DNA of 64,000 nucleotides from Cordyceps javanica (Eukaryota; Ascomycota; Sordariomycetes; Hypocreales; Cordycipitaceae). The notes below the pieces were generated by a model, which was given only the letters and a program-made list of their open reading frames with translations, made no database searches and was not told the DNA's origin. Of this stretch, positions 1 through 10,240 are shown in pieces. Position 1 is the stretch's first letter. Each line of letters begins with the position of its first letter. The position numbers and the translations under genes are program-made. The stretch spans positions 806,001 through 870,000 of the forward strand of contig JAAECO010000003.1 in assembly GCA_036850795.1 (NCBI GenBank). The letters run 5' to 3'.

Positions 1-497
1 AGACAGGGTTCATCAACCTCGACATAGAGGCCCACAACGTGTCTGCACAAGCCCGCGTAGGGTGGCAGGGTAGAGAAGTATTGAGCTCGATCCTCAACAA
101 GGAAAGAAGCCAATGATAATAATAACAATAATAGTCATAATAATAAAAATAACAATCAATACCTTGGCAAGCCGAAAAGGATTGTTGACGCCTAACTGAC
201 GTGGTCGCGTGGGTCAAATGGCGTCGTGGCTGTCGGGAGCCGACTGCTCATAGGCAGCCTGCCGTATCAGTAGCCAATGTAACTCCTCGCGCAAGCCCGC
301 CGAAATGGTTCGCACTTGGTTTCGGCTGCCTTCCGTTCCATGGGGCACGCATTTACGCGGGAGATACCGACTATATATTGTCTGTCGGATTCAGCCTGCT
401 CCGGTTCTCTTGGCTTGTTGTTTGACGGCAACATCAACGGCTCGGTCGGTTGAAGAGGCTCATCAGACTGTCAACGTTGTCATTCGATTCCATCAGC
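1..497. other. Intergenic, 5' flank of the Hsp70-like gene
   Basis: No gene is supported here. An AT-rich simple repeat built from AAT/AAC-like triplets lies at about 112-165. The rest is the presumed promoter and leader of the plus-strand Hsp70-like gene that starts at 498. Open frames in this stretch are short and have no recognisable domain. Confidence 0.5.
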
Positions 498-2856
498 ATG
501 CCAAAGAGACCAGGCACCGCCAGCGCTGCTGCGGGTCGCGGCAAAATTCTTGTGGCCGTTGATTTTGGTATGTATTCAGTTTTGTTTCCAGGCCCGTCGT
601 GCACACTGCACTAGATGTAACCAATTTTCTGCACCGCAGGCACGACATTCACTTCAGTGGCCTATGTGCATACTGCAGACGTAAGAATAGGACTTTTCAC
701 ATCTCAACAGCGTCTGCTTACACCGTGTCCGACTCGTAGCCTGTTGGACCACATCTGTTGACGAGTTGGGGGGAAGGAGGAGATAATACCGACGGCCAAG
801 TGCCAACGTAAGTCATCGATCCTGCGCATCCACAGCCATTGTGACAGCTAAGCTAATTCGCATCATTTATTAGCGTGCTTCGCTACGACAATGGCGAAAT
901 GAGTGGCCCGTATGTTTGGGGATACCGTGCTCAGAGATTTGCCGAGAGGGGTGAGCGGATTCATGAATGGTTCAAACTAGGTCTTTGCGACGACTTCGAA
1001 CAACGTAGAGCCCGGGAGTCGCAGCTCATAAAGCAGTTTGGTAGCAAGACGGCCAAGCAGCCCGTCAAGGGAAGAGATTGCGAGAAGCTTGTCAGGGACT
1101 ATCTAGTCGGTATCAAGCAAGCTGTAGATGAGAAGCTTGGCGCCGTCCAGTCTGCTGTAGCCATGGAGAGGCAGTACGTCATCAGTGTTCCGGCATTGTG
1201 GGACTATTCCGAGAAAGAGAAGACCCGAGCCTGCGCCGAGAGGGCTGATATGGGCGAGGGTAGCGAGATCACACTGATTCCCGAGTCCGAAGCAGCCGGG
1301 ATATGGGCCATTAAAACCATGCCCAGTATAGAAGAAGGCGATACATTTGTTATATGCGATGCAGGGGGCGGGTAAGTACATTTCTCAAAGACGGATGTCA
1401 TTTCAGCGTCTTGGAGAAGCAAAAACGAAATGGCTGACCCGACATGCTTGGCTCACTAACAGAACTGTTGACCTCACCTCCTTCCGTGTCAAGTCTCTGT
1501 CGAAAGATCGGCGTCAATGCGAACTGGTGGAAGCAGGAGCGGGTTCGGGAGGGCTTTGCGGCAGCATTTTTCTAAACCGTATCTTTGAAAAATACCTTGA
1601 GCAGAAGTTTCGAGACTACCCCAGCTGGAACGCGGACTACATGGGTAACGCTTTGGAGGCTTTCGAGACGAAGATTAAGCCCAACTTCTCCGGTCGGAAT
1701 AGGGAGCCGCATTTCATTCGGATGACGGGTCACGAGGAGAGCCAGCGACATGGTATTGGGAAGAAATTTCTTGAGCTGACAGATGAAGAGCTGTGTCTCA
1801 ATGTATTTGACATAGTCATCGACAAAATCACAGAACTGGTCCGTGATCAAATTCGCCACACGGAAGGCAGTGTGAAGGAGGTTGTGCTTGCTGGGGGATT
1901 TGGTCGGAACCCATATCTGAAGAGGAAACTGAAAAGTCTGGAATGCGTGGTCCATCAAGATATCAAGGTATCTGAGTTTGAGGACAGGTAAGTTGCTTCT
2001 CTACGCCATCGCGCAGCACTGGCCAGACCATAATGCAAAATAAACAGTGCAACAGCTATCGTGAAGGGCGCAGTTACTGCTAGCCTATACGGTCTAGGGG
2101 GGGCCACTGTCGCTTCTGATGGAGCTTTCAATTTCATGTCGACACGTAGGGTGGGAGTCGTCTCCAGGAAAGCTGGCCGCCATTACGGCACTTGGGGCTA
2201 TGATGATCTCAAGGATCATGAGTGCCAAGAGAGGATGTATGAAACGCTCGAGATGGACTGGGAGCCTCCCAAAAGCTAACATGATGGGTAGAGTGGTTCG
2301 AGACGACGGAAACAAAGTCGCGCGGATGCATTGGTTTGCCAAGATGGTGCGTAAGATTCCGCCTCAATTAACTTTTCAAGGTTCCAGGATGCTCAATTGT
2401 TGGAAAGGATGATGATATTCCCAATGGAGAACCACAGTACTACCCTTACGAAAAGATTGCCAAGGTCGTCCCGGGCAAGCCACCGCATGAAGTCTGTTTC
2501 ATCAAGATACAAATTTTCGTCTGCGAGAAGCGTAATGCGCCGGAGTACAAAGACGACCCCAGTATGCCCCCACGCACTACTTGCATAAGCTCTATTACCT
2601 TGACACTGACGTGGACTGACGTGGAACTGCCGTCTTATAACTTACAGATGCATGGAAGATAACGGATTTCAGTCTTGACCTTAGGGGCCTGACGATCCCG
2701 AAAATAACCCATACTGGAGGCAAGACTTGGTTTTATAAGGCTGTCTTCGAGATTGAGATGATCCTGGAGGCGACCAGTTTGAGCTTTTGCGGAGTGTATG
2801 GCAGAAATACACCGGATGAAAGGAGATGCCCAGCGAAGAAGGTGAGCTTCAAGTGA
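498..2856 (+). CDS. Hsp70-like ATPase (HSPA12-type actin/Hsp70 fold protein)
   Basis: Nine exons join in frame to about 610 residues: 498-567, 640-680, 740-807, 874-1371, 1463-1987, 2048-2236, 2292-2350, 2388-2561, 2648-2856. The joined protein shows the nucleotide-binding motifs of the Hsp70/actin fold: VAVDFGTTFTSVAYV near the N-terminus (phosphate 1), ICDAGGGTVDLTSF (phosphate 2, split by the 1372-1462 intron), and VVLAGGFGRNPYLKRKL (adenosine motif). The canonical peptide-binding C-terminus of true Hsp70 chaperones is not recognisable, which fits the divergent HSPA12-like proteins that are often expanded in filamentous fungi. The 2237-2291 intron (55 nt, GTATGA donor, CTAAC branch, TAG acceptor) removes what otherwise looks like a frameshift. 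The 2351-2387 intron is very short (37 nt); an alternative 2347-2380 pair also keeps the frame. Family assignment is firm; substrate and role are unknown. Confidence 0.85.
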
Positions 2857-3205
2857 GGTTTGGGCTAGTTCTCGGGCAGGCTAGCTTGAGATGGGTTCCG
2901 TAGGGAGCACCATTGATAGATGATTTACTTGATTCCATTTCTGCAGAAAAAATATTGTTAAAAATGCAGCTGTCTATTCGGTCGATGCTCACATAAGCGT
3001 TCATGCCAATAATCTACCCGTTGGCGTGGCAATGAGTCCGCAGTGGCATAGCAGCACACTTGGGCTACCGCGGCCGTCACCACCAGTTTCCTGACTTGCA
3101 AGTCCTTCCCTTGACTGCCCCTTCATGTAAAAATACTTGCTGCCCCGTCATCTCGGATGGTAGTGTTCCTGCCGATATATCCACTCATATCTGTGACTGC
3201 CATGC
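2857..3205. other. Intergenic, nothing recognised
   Basis: This is the 3' flank of the Hsp70-like gene and of the possible small membrane-protein gene on the opposite strand (convergent). No domain, repeat or RNA gene is visible. Confidence 0.4.
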
Positions 3206-3550
3206 TCATCGTGTGATTTTACTTTTTGCACTTGCTCCGCCGTCCGTTCGACGCGGCAAGTTGAAGGCTCCGCTGTGATGGGATGGGAGGTTAAAAGCGC
3301 CGTCGTTGGGTGGCGGCGGCTGGGGAGGGGGAAAGGGAGGGGAAGACGGAGGCGGAGGCGGAGCTGGAACTGGAGCTGGCTTTCGGATTTCGGTGATAGA
3401 GGTGGATGTTGATGAGTCGTCTTCAGTAGAGATAGTGATTTCTGACGCTGAAATTTTACGCCTGATGCAGCAAATACAGATGCTGAGGAGGACACCGATT
3501 GTTACATGGAGAATGACAATGATGGCGATGACATCGTTGGCATGGACCAT
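3206..3550 (-). CDS. Possible small single-pass membrane protein with proline-rich tail
   Basis: An ATG-started 114-residue frame with no introns. It has a short N-terminus, one strongly hydrophobic segment (about residues 7-29, rich in I, V and L and ending in CICCIRRK), a Ser/Thr-rich acidic stretch, then a long proline tract (about residues 59-80) and a repeated GAFNLP motif near the C-terminus. The layout (one membrane anchor, basic stop-transfer residues, cytosolic proline-rich tail) is protein-like, but the tail is low-complexity and I do not recognise a family. The opposite strand carries the matching G-rich tract. Could be a chance frame; needs expression or conservation to settle. 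Confidence 0.4.
   Translation of the reverse strand: MVHANDVIAIIVILHVTIGVLLSICICCIRRKISASEITISTEDDSSTSTSITEIRKPAPVPAPPPPPSSPPFPPPQPPPPNDGAFNLPSHHSGAFNLPRRTDGGASAKSKITR
3324..3344 (+). other. Potential G-quadruplex tract
   Basis: Four runs of three or more G separated by one to three A on the plus strand. On the minus strand it forms the proline codons of the possible membrane-protein gene. Whether it folds in the cell is not known. Confidence 0.3.
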
Positions 3551-4220
3551 GGGGACCGGGGGTGGCTGCTACCGATGGCAGACGCGCGGTATTGTTGGAC
3601 GAAAAGCGCAGAGTGCCTTGGAATTTCCCCTGCTTGCCTCTCTGGACAGCAGACCGAGCAATATATAGTACCAATGGCCCGCGCAGCTTCCGCCCACTGG
3701 CATACGACTCTGGCGAGGACTTGTGCCCCCTCTCTGGAGACAGCTGAGTGAGATGTGAGTTACGGTATGGGATAGTTAGGCGATGATTGGCATTTCGTCC
3801 GGGTTGTAAGTGCTCGAGGTTGTAGCGGCTGGCGTGAGTCCAAAGAAAATGCTAGTGAAGGGAGCAGAAGAACGGATGATGCCCAAGGGAAAAACTGTCG
3901 ACTTGGCCGCATGCCCATCGAGGCCATGGTGCTGTTACGTTGCACTTCTATTGGCTACCGAGTCATAACAAAGCCGCAACAAGAACATGAAGGATGGTTA
4001 TCACATTTGTGATGCCGAGAGACAGTTACCACAGCAGCCGGGGCTGGATCTTTCCCCGCAGCGGCACGCGCCGAGCCTGATGAAGGATCACCTCGTATAA
4101 CAGACCAGGATGGTGTACGCTAGTTCACTTGGGCTACTCTTGCTTTCAACGAAGCATGTTTGGAACATGTCTCATATGTACGTTTGAAATGACGCAAGAA
4201 TTATATCCAAAGGTCAGGAA
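3551..4220. other. Intergenic, nothing firmly recognised
   Basis: Contains a TATATATAG-like box near 3661-3669. No coding frame with a recognisable domain was found. It may be the shared flank of the two doubtful minus-strand genes on either side. Confidence 0.35.
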
Positions 4221-4724
4221 TCAATAAAAGCTCAAGAGGGAAAGCTTGTTGGTTCTCCTAGGATTGTGCCTGCTCTTGAGCGGCTGATATAAACAATAAA
4301 GACTGGGTATGCGTGTCGCGTTGGTAGACGGCTCTCGCGTCTTCCTCTCGCGGACCGCATCCATCGCTGCCGGCTTGAGGACGTCTTGCACGAGTTGAGT
4401 GACGCTCAAAGTTCCCATTTTCTGCTGCGCTCGGCTCGAGCCGCCGGAGGCATCATCGTCCCGTAGCCTGCAAATGCGTGCCTCAACGTCGGCGAGGAAG
4501 CTGCCGGCAGTCTCACCATCTCCGACGTGAAGTGTGACGGTGCCAATCTGCTAACGCGCCTGCTCTCTGGCTCCGCCGTGGTGAAAGGCGGTCGCGGAAG
4601 ATGGGGTTGTGAGGGCGAAGCGTTCGGTGCTGCCATTTTCGGGCAGGAGGTGAAGAACATGGATCGTGGAACCAGGCTTGCCAAGGACGAGGAGAGCAGA
4701 AGAACTGGCGGAGGGCGTGACCAT
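4221..4724 (-). pseudogene. Coding-like frame interrupted by one in-frame stop
   Basis: From an ATG at 4724 the minus strand reads about 168 codons to 4221 in a single frame, broken only by a TAG at 4553-4551 (codon 58). Sequence on both sides of the stop has protein-like composition and third-position C/G preference: upstream LLVLGKPGSTIHVLHLLPEN, downstream QIGTVTLHVGDGETAGSF then LADVEARICRLRDDD. No good intron removes the stop, because no donor before it pairs cleanly with an acceptor after it. It could be a decayed gene, a sequencing error, or a chance frame. I do not recognise the family. Confidence 0.3.
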
Positions 4725-5891
4725 GTTTATTAGATGAGAAAGCATGATGATGATATGTCTCCAGCTGGTGAATGAAGCCTGTACAGATTGATCCCGGATG
4801 TTGGATCCGTGGTAACTAATTTGATGCTCAAAATGGGGTTCCAGTACGGCTGCGGATTCTTTGCTCTGGCGCTGGGCCAATCGCGCAAAGTGTGGCATCC
4901 AAGGCAGCAACAAACAAACATGCCTATGTCGTGGCCACACCCGGCATCTCTGTTCCAGATGATAATGATTCACCATAAGACACGAGCGCCCTGCCAGACG
5001 TCGTCGCGAAGCTAGGATACCCTGCCAACTGCCAACTGCCAAGCCAAAGAACCTGCGAGCCATCGGACACGGAGATACAAGCCTCAATTGTTGAGCCTTC
5101 CTCAACAAGACACGGCACTTGTTTGCAATGTCTCGTTGCACCGATCAAGACAAAAAGATGCATCGCCACCACGTTTGATCGAACATGATAGCACCGAGAA
5201 CGGGTGTTTTAACCAATCTCATGACGCAATTTGTCGATGGCACCGGCCATCGCCAATATTCCAGAGGAGGCTCGCTTTTACTTGATCACCTCGCCCGCTC
5301 CCAAGCTAGTTGTCGATTCATACTATGGATGTTCTGCCAGCAAGACCTCCCTCATTCTTGCCTATTACTAGAGAGGTTTCTAGCTCTAGATGTAGCTTGG
5401 AAAAAGCTTTGTCTTGTATGAGGAGGGCGGGGAGGGCGGCTGCTTCGTCCGTCATACATGCTGATATGACGAAAGGGCCTTTTCTTCTCTCGACTGGAGC
5501 CGTTGCCGTCCTCCTCCGAGTTTCTCTTTCATCAGCGCTTCGTATAGCAGCGGGGCTTGCACTTGTGACAGAACTGCCACGCTCTCTCTACCGTGAGCAC
5601 GAGCTCAATTGCCAAAAAAAAAAGGCCGTCGGGAGATGATTGACTGCCTGTGTTCGCCTAGTCCAGGCACTCGATGTTATCATTTCTCATATCCAAGAAG
5701 CCCAACTAATAGGCCCATCAAAGAAGCCGCCTCGAAAAAAAAAAACAAAAAAAGGAAATAGGCAGGGTCCATCCCATCCCGTCACGCAATCCCGATTACA
5801 TACATACACCCCTCCCCCTTCTGCTTACCATTGAGGTTTTGCCTCATCCTTCTATCCACTTTCAACGCCACCAGCTGCCTACTAGTGATAC
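4725..5891. other. Intergenic, low-complexity patches
   Basis: Contains a short CCAACTG tandem at about 5025-5040, resembling the minisatellite unit at 37.4 kb in reverse complement, and A-runs near 5610 and 5740. No supported gene. Confidence 0.4.
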
Positions 5892-5893
5892 TA

Positions 5894-5921
5894 CAGTGGG
5901 TAACGAAAAGTGACGGTAAAA
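5894..5921 (+). repeat. Left terminal inverted repeat
   Basis: 28-bp arm matching 6441-6468 in reverse complement with a single mismatch at the tenth base. It keeps its CpA and TpG dinucleotides, unlike the element interior. Confidence 0.9.
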
Positions 5922-6440
5922 GTGGATTTTCTAACCAAAACTCATACTTTTAAATAAGCTATAGCTATTATAATTTTACTATTAAAATTCTATAAAAATT
6001 TATTTAAGATATTATTTTACTTATAGTTTTTAGTAATATATATATTAAGATATATAAAATAGTTAATAAGTAATTATAAAGACTTAAAAAAAAGTAATAA
6101 ATTAAGAATATTTTATATTTATTATAATTAATTAAATAAAAGGAAAATAAAGAGAAACTACTAAGAAATTATAATCTTATATAAAAAATAATTAAATTAA
6201 ATACTTTATAAAATATTATAATATATAATTAAGCTTTAAATTAAAAATATAAAAAGTAGAAAAAGTTATACTTTATAAAAGTATTCTCTAGACTTTTAGA
6301 GATAATTTAGATTTTATATAATTACTTTAATTATAAACTATAAGTAAAGTTCTACTTAAGAACTTTTTTATATAATTTTAATACTAAAGGTGGGGATACT
6401 AGTTATCTTTAAAAAGTATAAGTTTTGGTGTAAAATCTCG

Positions 6441-6468
6441 TTTTACCGTCACTTTTCGATACCCACTG
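6441..6468 (-). repeat. Right terminal inverted repeat
   Basis: Reverse complement of the left arm, 27 of 28 bases identical, ending CCCACTG next to the flanking TA. Confidence 0.9.
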
Positions 6469-6470
6469 TA

Positions 6471-6960
6471 CCCACAGGGTTCTGGTAAATCCTACACTAA
6501 TAGAGGGCATTGTTATCTGACTCATATCAAGATAGGGGAAAGGGAAAAAAAAAGAGTTTGATTGTTTTCCATTTTTTTTAAACTGTTTCATCACCGTCCT
6601 TTTCCACCACCCACCTTCCAGCTTTGGCTAGTATACATAGAACAAATACAACATGTTGCGCCACCAAGATGGGTATACTTTCCTCCCTCTTTTCCCCCCA
6701 CGGCCCGGGTGTAGAAACAAAGATTCTTTTTTCTTAAAAAAAAAAGAAGAAAGAAGAAAAAAAAAAAAGTAATTACGTGTTTTCCTTAAAACACGCCCCA
6801 AGAACGCCTTGCTGTCGTCGAGACATTGCTCCCCTGCTAATATCATGTTACATTAAAAAGCCCCGTCGGCCTAGCTCGGAACTGCGTGCAGATCCTCCCC
6901 TCCCGTCCCCTTCTTCAAATACGTTCTTTCATTGTTAGTACACCATGGCGTCCATCTATC
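6471..6960. other. Intergenic, 3' flank of SWC2
   Basis: Between the transposon relic and the stop codon of the minus-strand SWC2 gene. Contains a purine-rich A/G tract at about 6737-6770 and short T/A runs. No gene seen. Confidence 0.45.
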
Positions 6961-9471
6961 TCAGGCCGCCAGAGACGGCGCTTCAGTCTTGATGTTGCTA
7001 GCATCCTGCGTCTTGACACTGATGGATTTGGCATCCTCTGTTTTGACACTGCTGGGCTTGTCCTTCTCCACGGGTGTCGGATCGTTGTTCGATGGTGTAG
7101 GCAGGACGTCGTTCTTCTCGCTCGCCGCCTGGTCATTAGCGGCGGCGGCCGTCGTCTTCTTCTCCTTGGCCTTTTTCTCGTCCTCTGCTTGCTGCAGCTT
7201 GAGCTTTTCCTTCTCCGCCTTCTTGCGTTCGATGCGCTGCACTTCTTCCAGCGTTGGGCATCTCGCCGGGTTCAGGAACCTCTCTGGAACGCCTCGGGCC
7301 GCATATGTACCGCTGCCGGCCCAAGCACCAAGCAGCTTACTCCAGCGGTACTCACCCGACTGTAGCCGCTGTAGCTCCTTGAACGCGGCGGCGCTGTAGA
7401 AGTGGAGGTTGGTCTTTGGGTCACGATATCGGGCGGGGCTGTTGGTGATTGGACATATCGGTGCAGGTGTAGGTTCTGTGTCAAGTTAGCAGTTATATCA
7501 TTGGGAAGGGGTTTCTTTTCTCCAAAGATACGTACTCGGCAAGCGGCTCATCTTGCGACCAAAGAGCACCTGCGTTTGCACACTCTTGTCTTTGATGGCA
7601 TTCGCGTCGAAATTTTGATAGATGATAGCATCGCGAGTCGTTGCAAGTCCGTCCAGCGGGGAGCGGGCTTGTTCTGGTTGCGGCGTGGCTGCTTCTGACT
7701 GAATCTGGCTGACCAGCTTACTTGCGGGCAAGGATTCATTCTCAACTGGCTGCAGAGGAGTCGCCTTAACAGCCACTCCTTCGCCTGCGACCGGCACGGC
7801 TCCCGAAGCTGTCGTGTCGTGAGCATCACTCGCCTGTTCCGTTTTTGAAGGTGTTTGCGAATGTGTCTTCTCTGTGGCCGGCTCAGGGTGAGATGAGCCC
7901 TCTGGCGCGGCTACCGTTACTTCAGCTGGTGCCTGTGTTTCTTGTTCTTTTGAATCAGAGGTTGTCTCCGCAGGCTGCGTGGCCGGCGCGGCAGACTGTG
8001 TTTCTGTTGATGTTGTTGGTTTCAAAGGCTCTGGCTTTGCGTCGACGTCTTTACCTGCAGCCTCACCAATATCCTTCTTCTCAGCACTGTCAGGTACCGG
8101 CACATTGGCCGTTGAGACGTCCTTGCCCGTGTCGCTTTTCGTATCGCGCGTAGTATTCGTGTGTGCAGCTCCATCGATTGCCGTTTCTGTCGATGTTGCT
8201 AAAACTACACCCTCTTGTATTTGTACGTTTGGCGCATCAGTCATAGCCACGTCTCCCGATGCGCCATCTGCTACAGCAGCCTTTTTCGGAGCTTCGATGC
8301 TCACATCAGTCTTCCTCGCCTCGCCGTTCTGCCCGGCATTCGCATCTAGGCTCTCCACCGTAGATTGAGACTTTGCGATTCCCGCCGCTTGTGCATCCGC
8401 AGGTTTCGTCTCGCTGGTGTTCTCTTCCTTGACAGCGTCTTTGGCCTCGTCCTTCTTCTTGGCGCCGCCCTTGTCCTTGGGAGCTCTTTCTCGTTTGGCC
8501 CTTTTTGGCTTTTCCTCAACCGCCACGTGGATGCCCTCGCCCTTTCGCCAGCCGTCGCCGAACCGGCCCAGGCCGCTCCAGAACGAAATGACTGGCCCGC
8601 TGAGCGTGCGCTCGTGCAGGGCGGCGAGCTTGGCCCTGCGCTCCTCCTCGCGCTGCTTCTCGGCCTCCTCCCACCGGTTGAGGCTCTTGCTGTTGCGCTC
8701 CTCGACCAGCGCGGCCTCGCGCAGCCGGTCCTCCTGGGTCATGGGCGGCTTCTTGAGGGCCTCGAGGCGCGCCGCCTTCTTCTGCATCTGCGCCAGCTGC
8801 TTCAGGCGCTTGGCCTCGCGCTCCTCCATCTGCGCGTGCAGCTGCTCCTTGGAGAGCCGCGTCGTCTGGCGCGACGAGGCGCGGGTGGGCATGTCGGCGA
8901 CGGACGGCAGCCATGATGCGCGCTCCGACTTCTTCTTCGGCCGGGGCTGGCTCGCCTGCTGCGGCGTCGAGGAGGCCACGGAGGATCTGGGTGTCGAGTT
9001 GCTCGTGTCGATGCGTACCTTTTTGCGAAACTTGGCCGGGATTGCCTCCTGCGCCTTGCGCTTCCGCTGCGCGGCGCGGCGCTCCTTGGCCTGCCGGTCG
9101 AGCTCCTTTTCGCCTTCGAGCTCGTCATCATCGTTGTTGTTGTCGTCCTCATCCGAGGAGGAGTCCATCTGCACGTCCGAGGCGTGCTCGCCGGCGTCGG
9201 AGAAGCCCTGGTCGTTTTCGTCCTCGGCAAACAGCAGCTCGAGATCGGAGTCGGGTTCTTCGTTGGCGAGCATCGACTTCATGCGGTTACCGGCCGTGGA
9301 GCGACGCTGGCGACCCGTGGCGAGCCACTCGACCTGGGGCGCCGGTTCGGACGCGCCATCGTTGGAGCTGTCGCTGTCGCTGCCGCTGTCCACGTCGCTG
9401 GCGTTGAGGCTCGACAGCTTCGACGACTGCGACTCGTCGAGCTCCGACGGCCGCGCGGGCTCCGAATCCAT
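6961..9471 (-). CDS. SWC2: SWR1 chromatin-remodelling complex subunit Swc2 / YL1 (Vps72)
   Basis: Two exons (9471-7536 and 7475-6961; intron 60 nt, GTACGT donor, GCTAAC branch) give about 816 residues. The N-terminal YL1 signature is clear: a VEWLATGRQRRSTAGNRM stretch at about 47-64 followed by an acidic ELLFAEDEND segment, the H2A.Z-H2B binding region. Then come acidic runs, a basic KRKAQEAIPAKFRKKVR stretch, and a long charged helical region (about 250-340). Exon 2 carries the YL1_C domain (CPITNSPARYRDPKTNLHFY), followed by a Lys/Ala-rich tail. YL1/Swc2 recruits SWR1 to nucleosome-free DNA and hands over H2A.Z, so it acts in the nucleus. I chose the ATG at 9471 because the in-frame extension above it has no ATG, only a GTG at 9648. 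The central 350-640 region is low-complexity (Ala, Thr, Glu, Lys) and longer than usual. Confidence 0.92.
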
Positions 9472-10240
9472 CGCAAAGTCTATGAGCAGACCAGATTTCG
9501 TCGATGCATACCTGAATTCGGCCAAATGCAGGAATCGACGTCGGCTCGGCAAGGTAATCGGCTCGTATTTGTGCGCGTGCTTGATGATGCGAAAAGTTGG
9601 ATAACGCGCCTTTGGAGGGGCCTCGAAATTTCCATCCCTGAAAGGCACCTTAGTTAGCGGCCACGCGTGTGGCGTTGCAAGTTTAGTGGCATGTCATGTC
9701 ACTGTGGATGCGACCTGGGCGATCGTTACAAGAATACCTAGCTGCCTAGGTAGGTACCTTAGTAGGTGGCCAGGCACCAAGCACCAGCTACAATGAAATC
9801 AGCGCTGTGATCCTTTTCAGTTTAGAATTCGATGCGCGAGCCGATGAAGCGACTATGAATTACAAATGCTTTTTCTATTCGACACATGGAGCATCCTCTC
9901 AGAGAAACAGCAGTCTTCCCCACAGGTACTTCATTCACTCATTGCCAGACTCGCAAGGTGAGTAGCAATGTGAATAACTGTTGTCAGCCGCGGACAAACT
10001 AACTCAAGGCCAGCTGGAAATGTTGCAGAATTTATATTCTTGTCTAAATTTGAATAATAAAAATATAGGTCCAGGGAACGCCAATGCCAGGCAAGGTCTA
10101 CCCCAGCCAATACCGCATTGACACGCCTCGATGACATGTGTCAAAAAAAATCTATTGTATCGCTTTTCGGAAACAACGCAGAAATAAAAGGTGCAAATCA
10201 TAAATAGGCCGTACCACGTGCTGTCGTACCTGTCGCCGAT
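9472..10240. other. Intergenic between SWC2 and the SulP transporter
   Basis: Holds the SWC2 promoter and the 3' end of the transporter gene. A palindrome-rich patch of CCTAGGTAGGTACCT type lies at about 9738-9768. No gene. Confidence 0.45.

Larger units (their letters stand above)
5892..6470. mobile_element. RIP-degraded Tc1/mariner-type element with 28-bp terminal inverted repeats
   Basis: The element spans 5894-6468 and is bracketed by TA dinucleotides (5892-5893 and 6469-6470), the target duplication of Tc1/mariner/pogo transposons. Terminal inverted repeats: the left arm 5894-5921 begins CAGTGGGTAACGAAAAGTGA; the right arm 6441-6468 is its reverse complement with one mismatch in 28 bp. 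Similarity resumes after a few mismatches (ATTTT). The interior is almost pure A/T. From about 5945 to 6390 every C is followed by T and every G preceded by A, with no CpA, TpG or CpG left, the expected end point of repeat-induced point mutation. No transposase frame survives. At 575 bp it is either a MITE-sized derivative or a deleted relic. Confidence 0.88.

Noticed and set aside
2235..2300. Apparent frameshift in the Hsp70-like gene
   Set aside because: Explained by a 55-nt intron with a consensus CTAAC branch and TAG acceptor, which restores the frame and the conserved sequence.
8417..9604. A 395-codon plus-strand frame opposite SWC2
   Set aside because: It is the antisense shadow of the biased codons of SWC2, Ser/Arg-rich and without a domain; the minus strand carries the YL1 signature.
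9472..9648. N-terminal extension of SWC2 by 59 codons
   Set aside because: It begins with GTG, not ATG. The first in-frame ATG is at 9471 and gives an acidic N-terminus normal for YL1 proteins.
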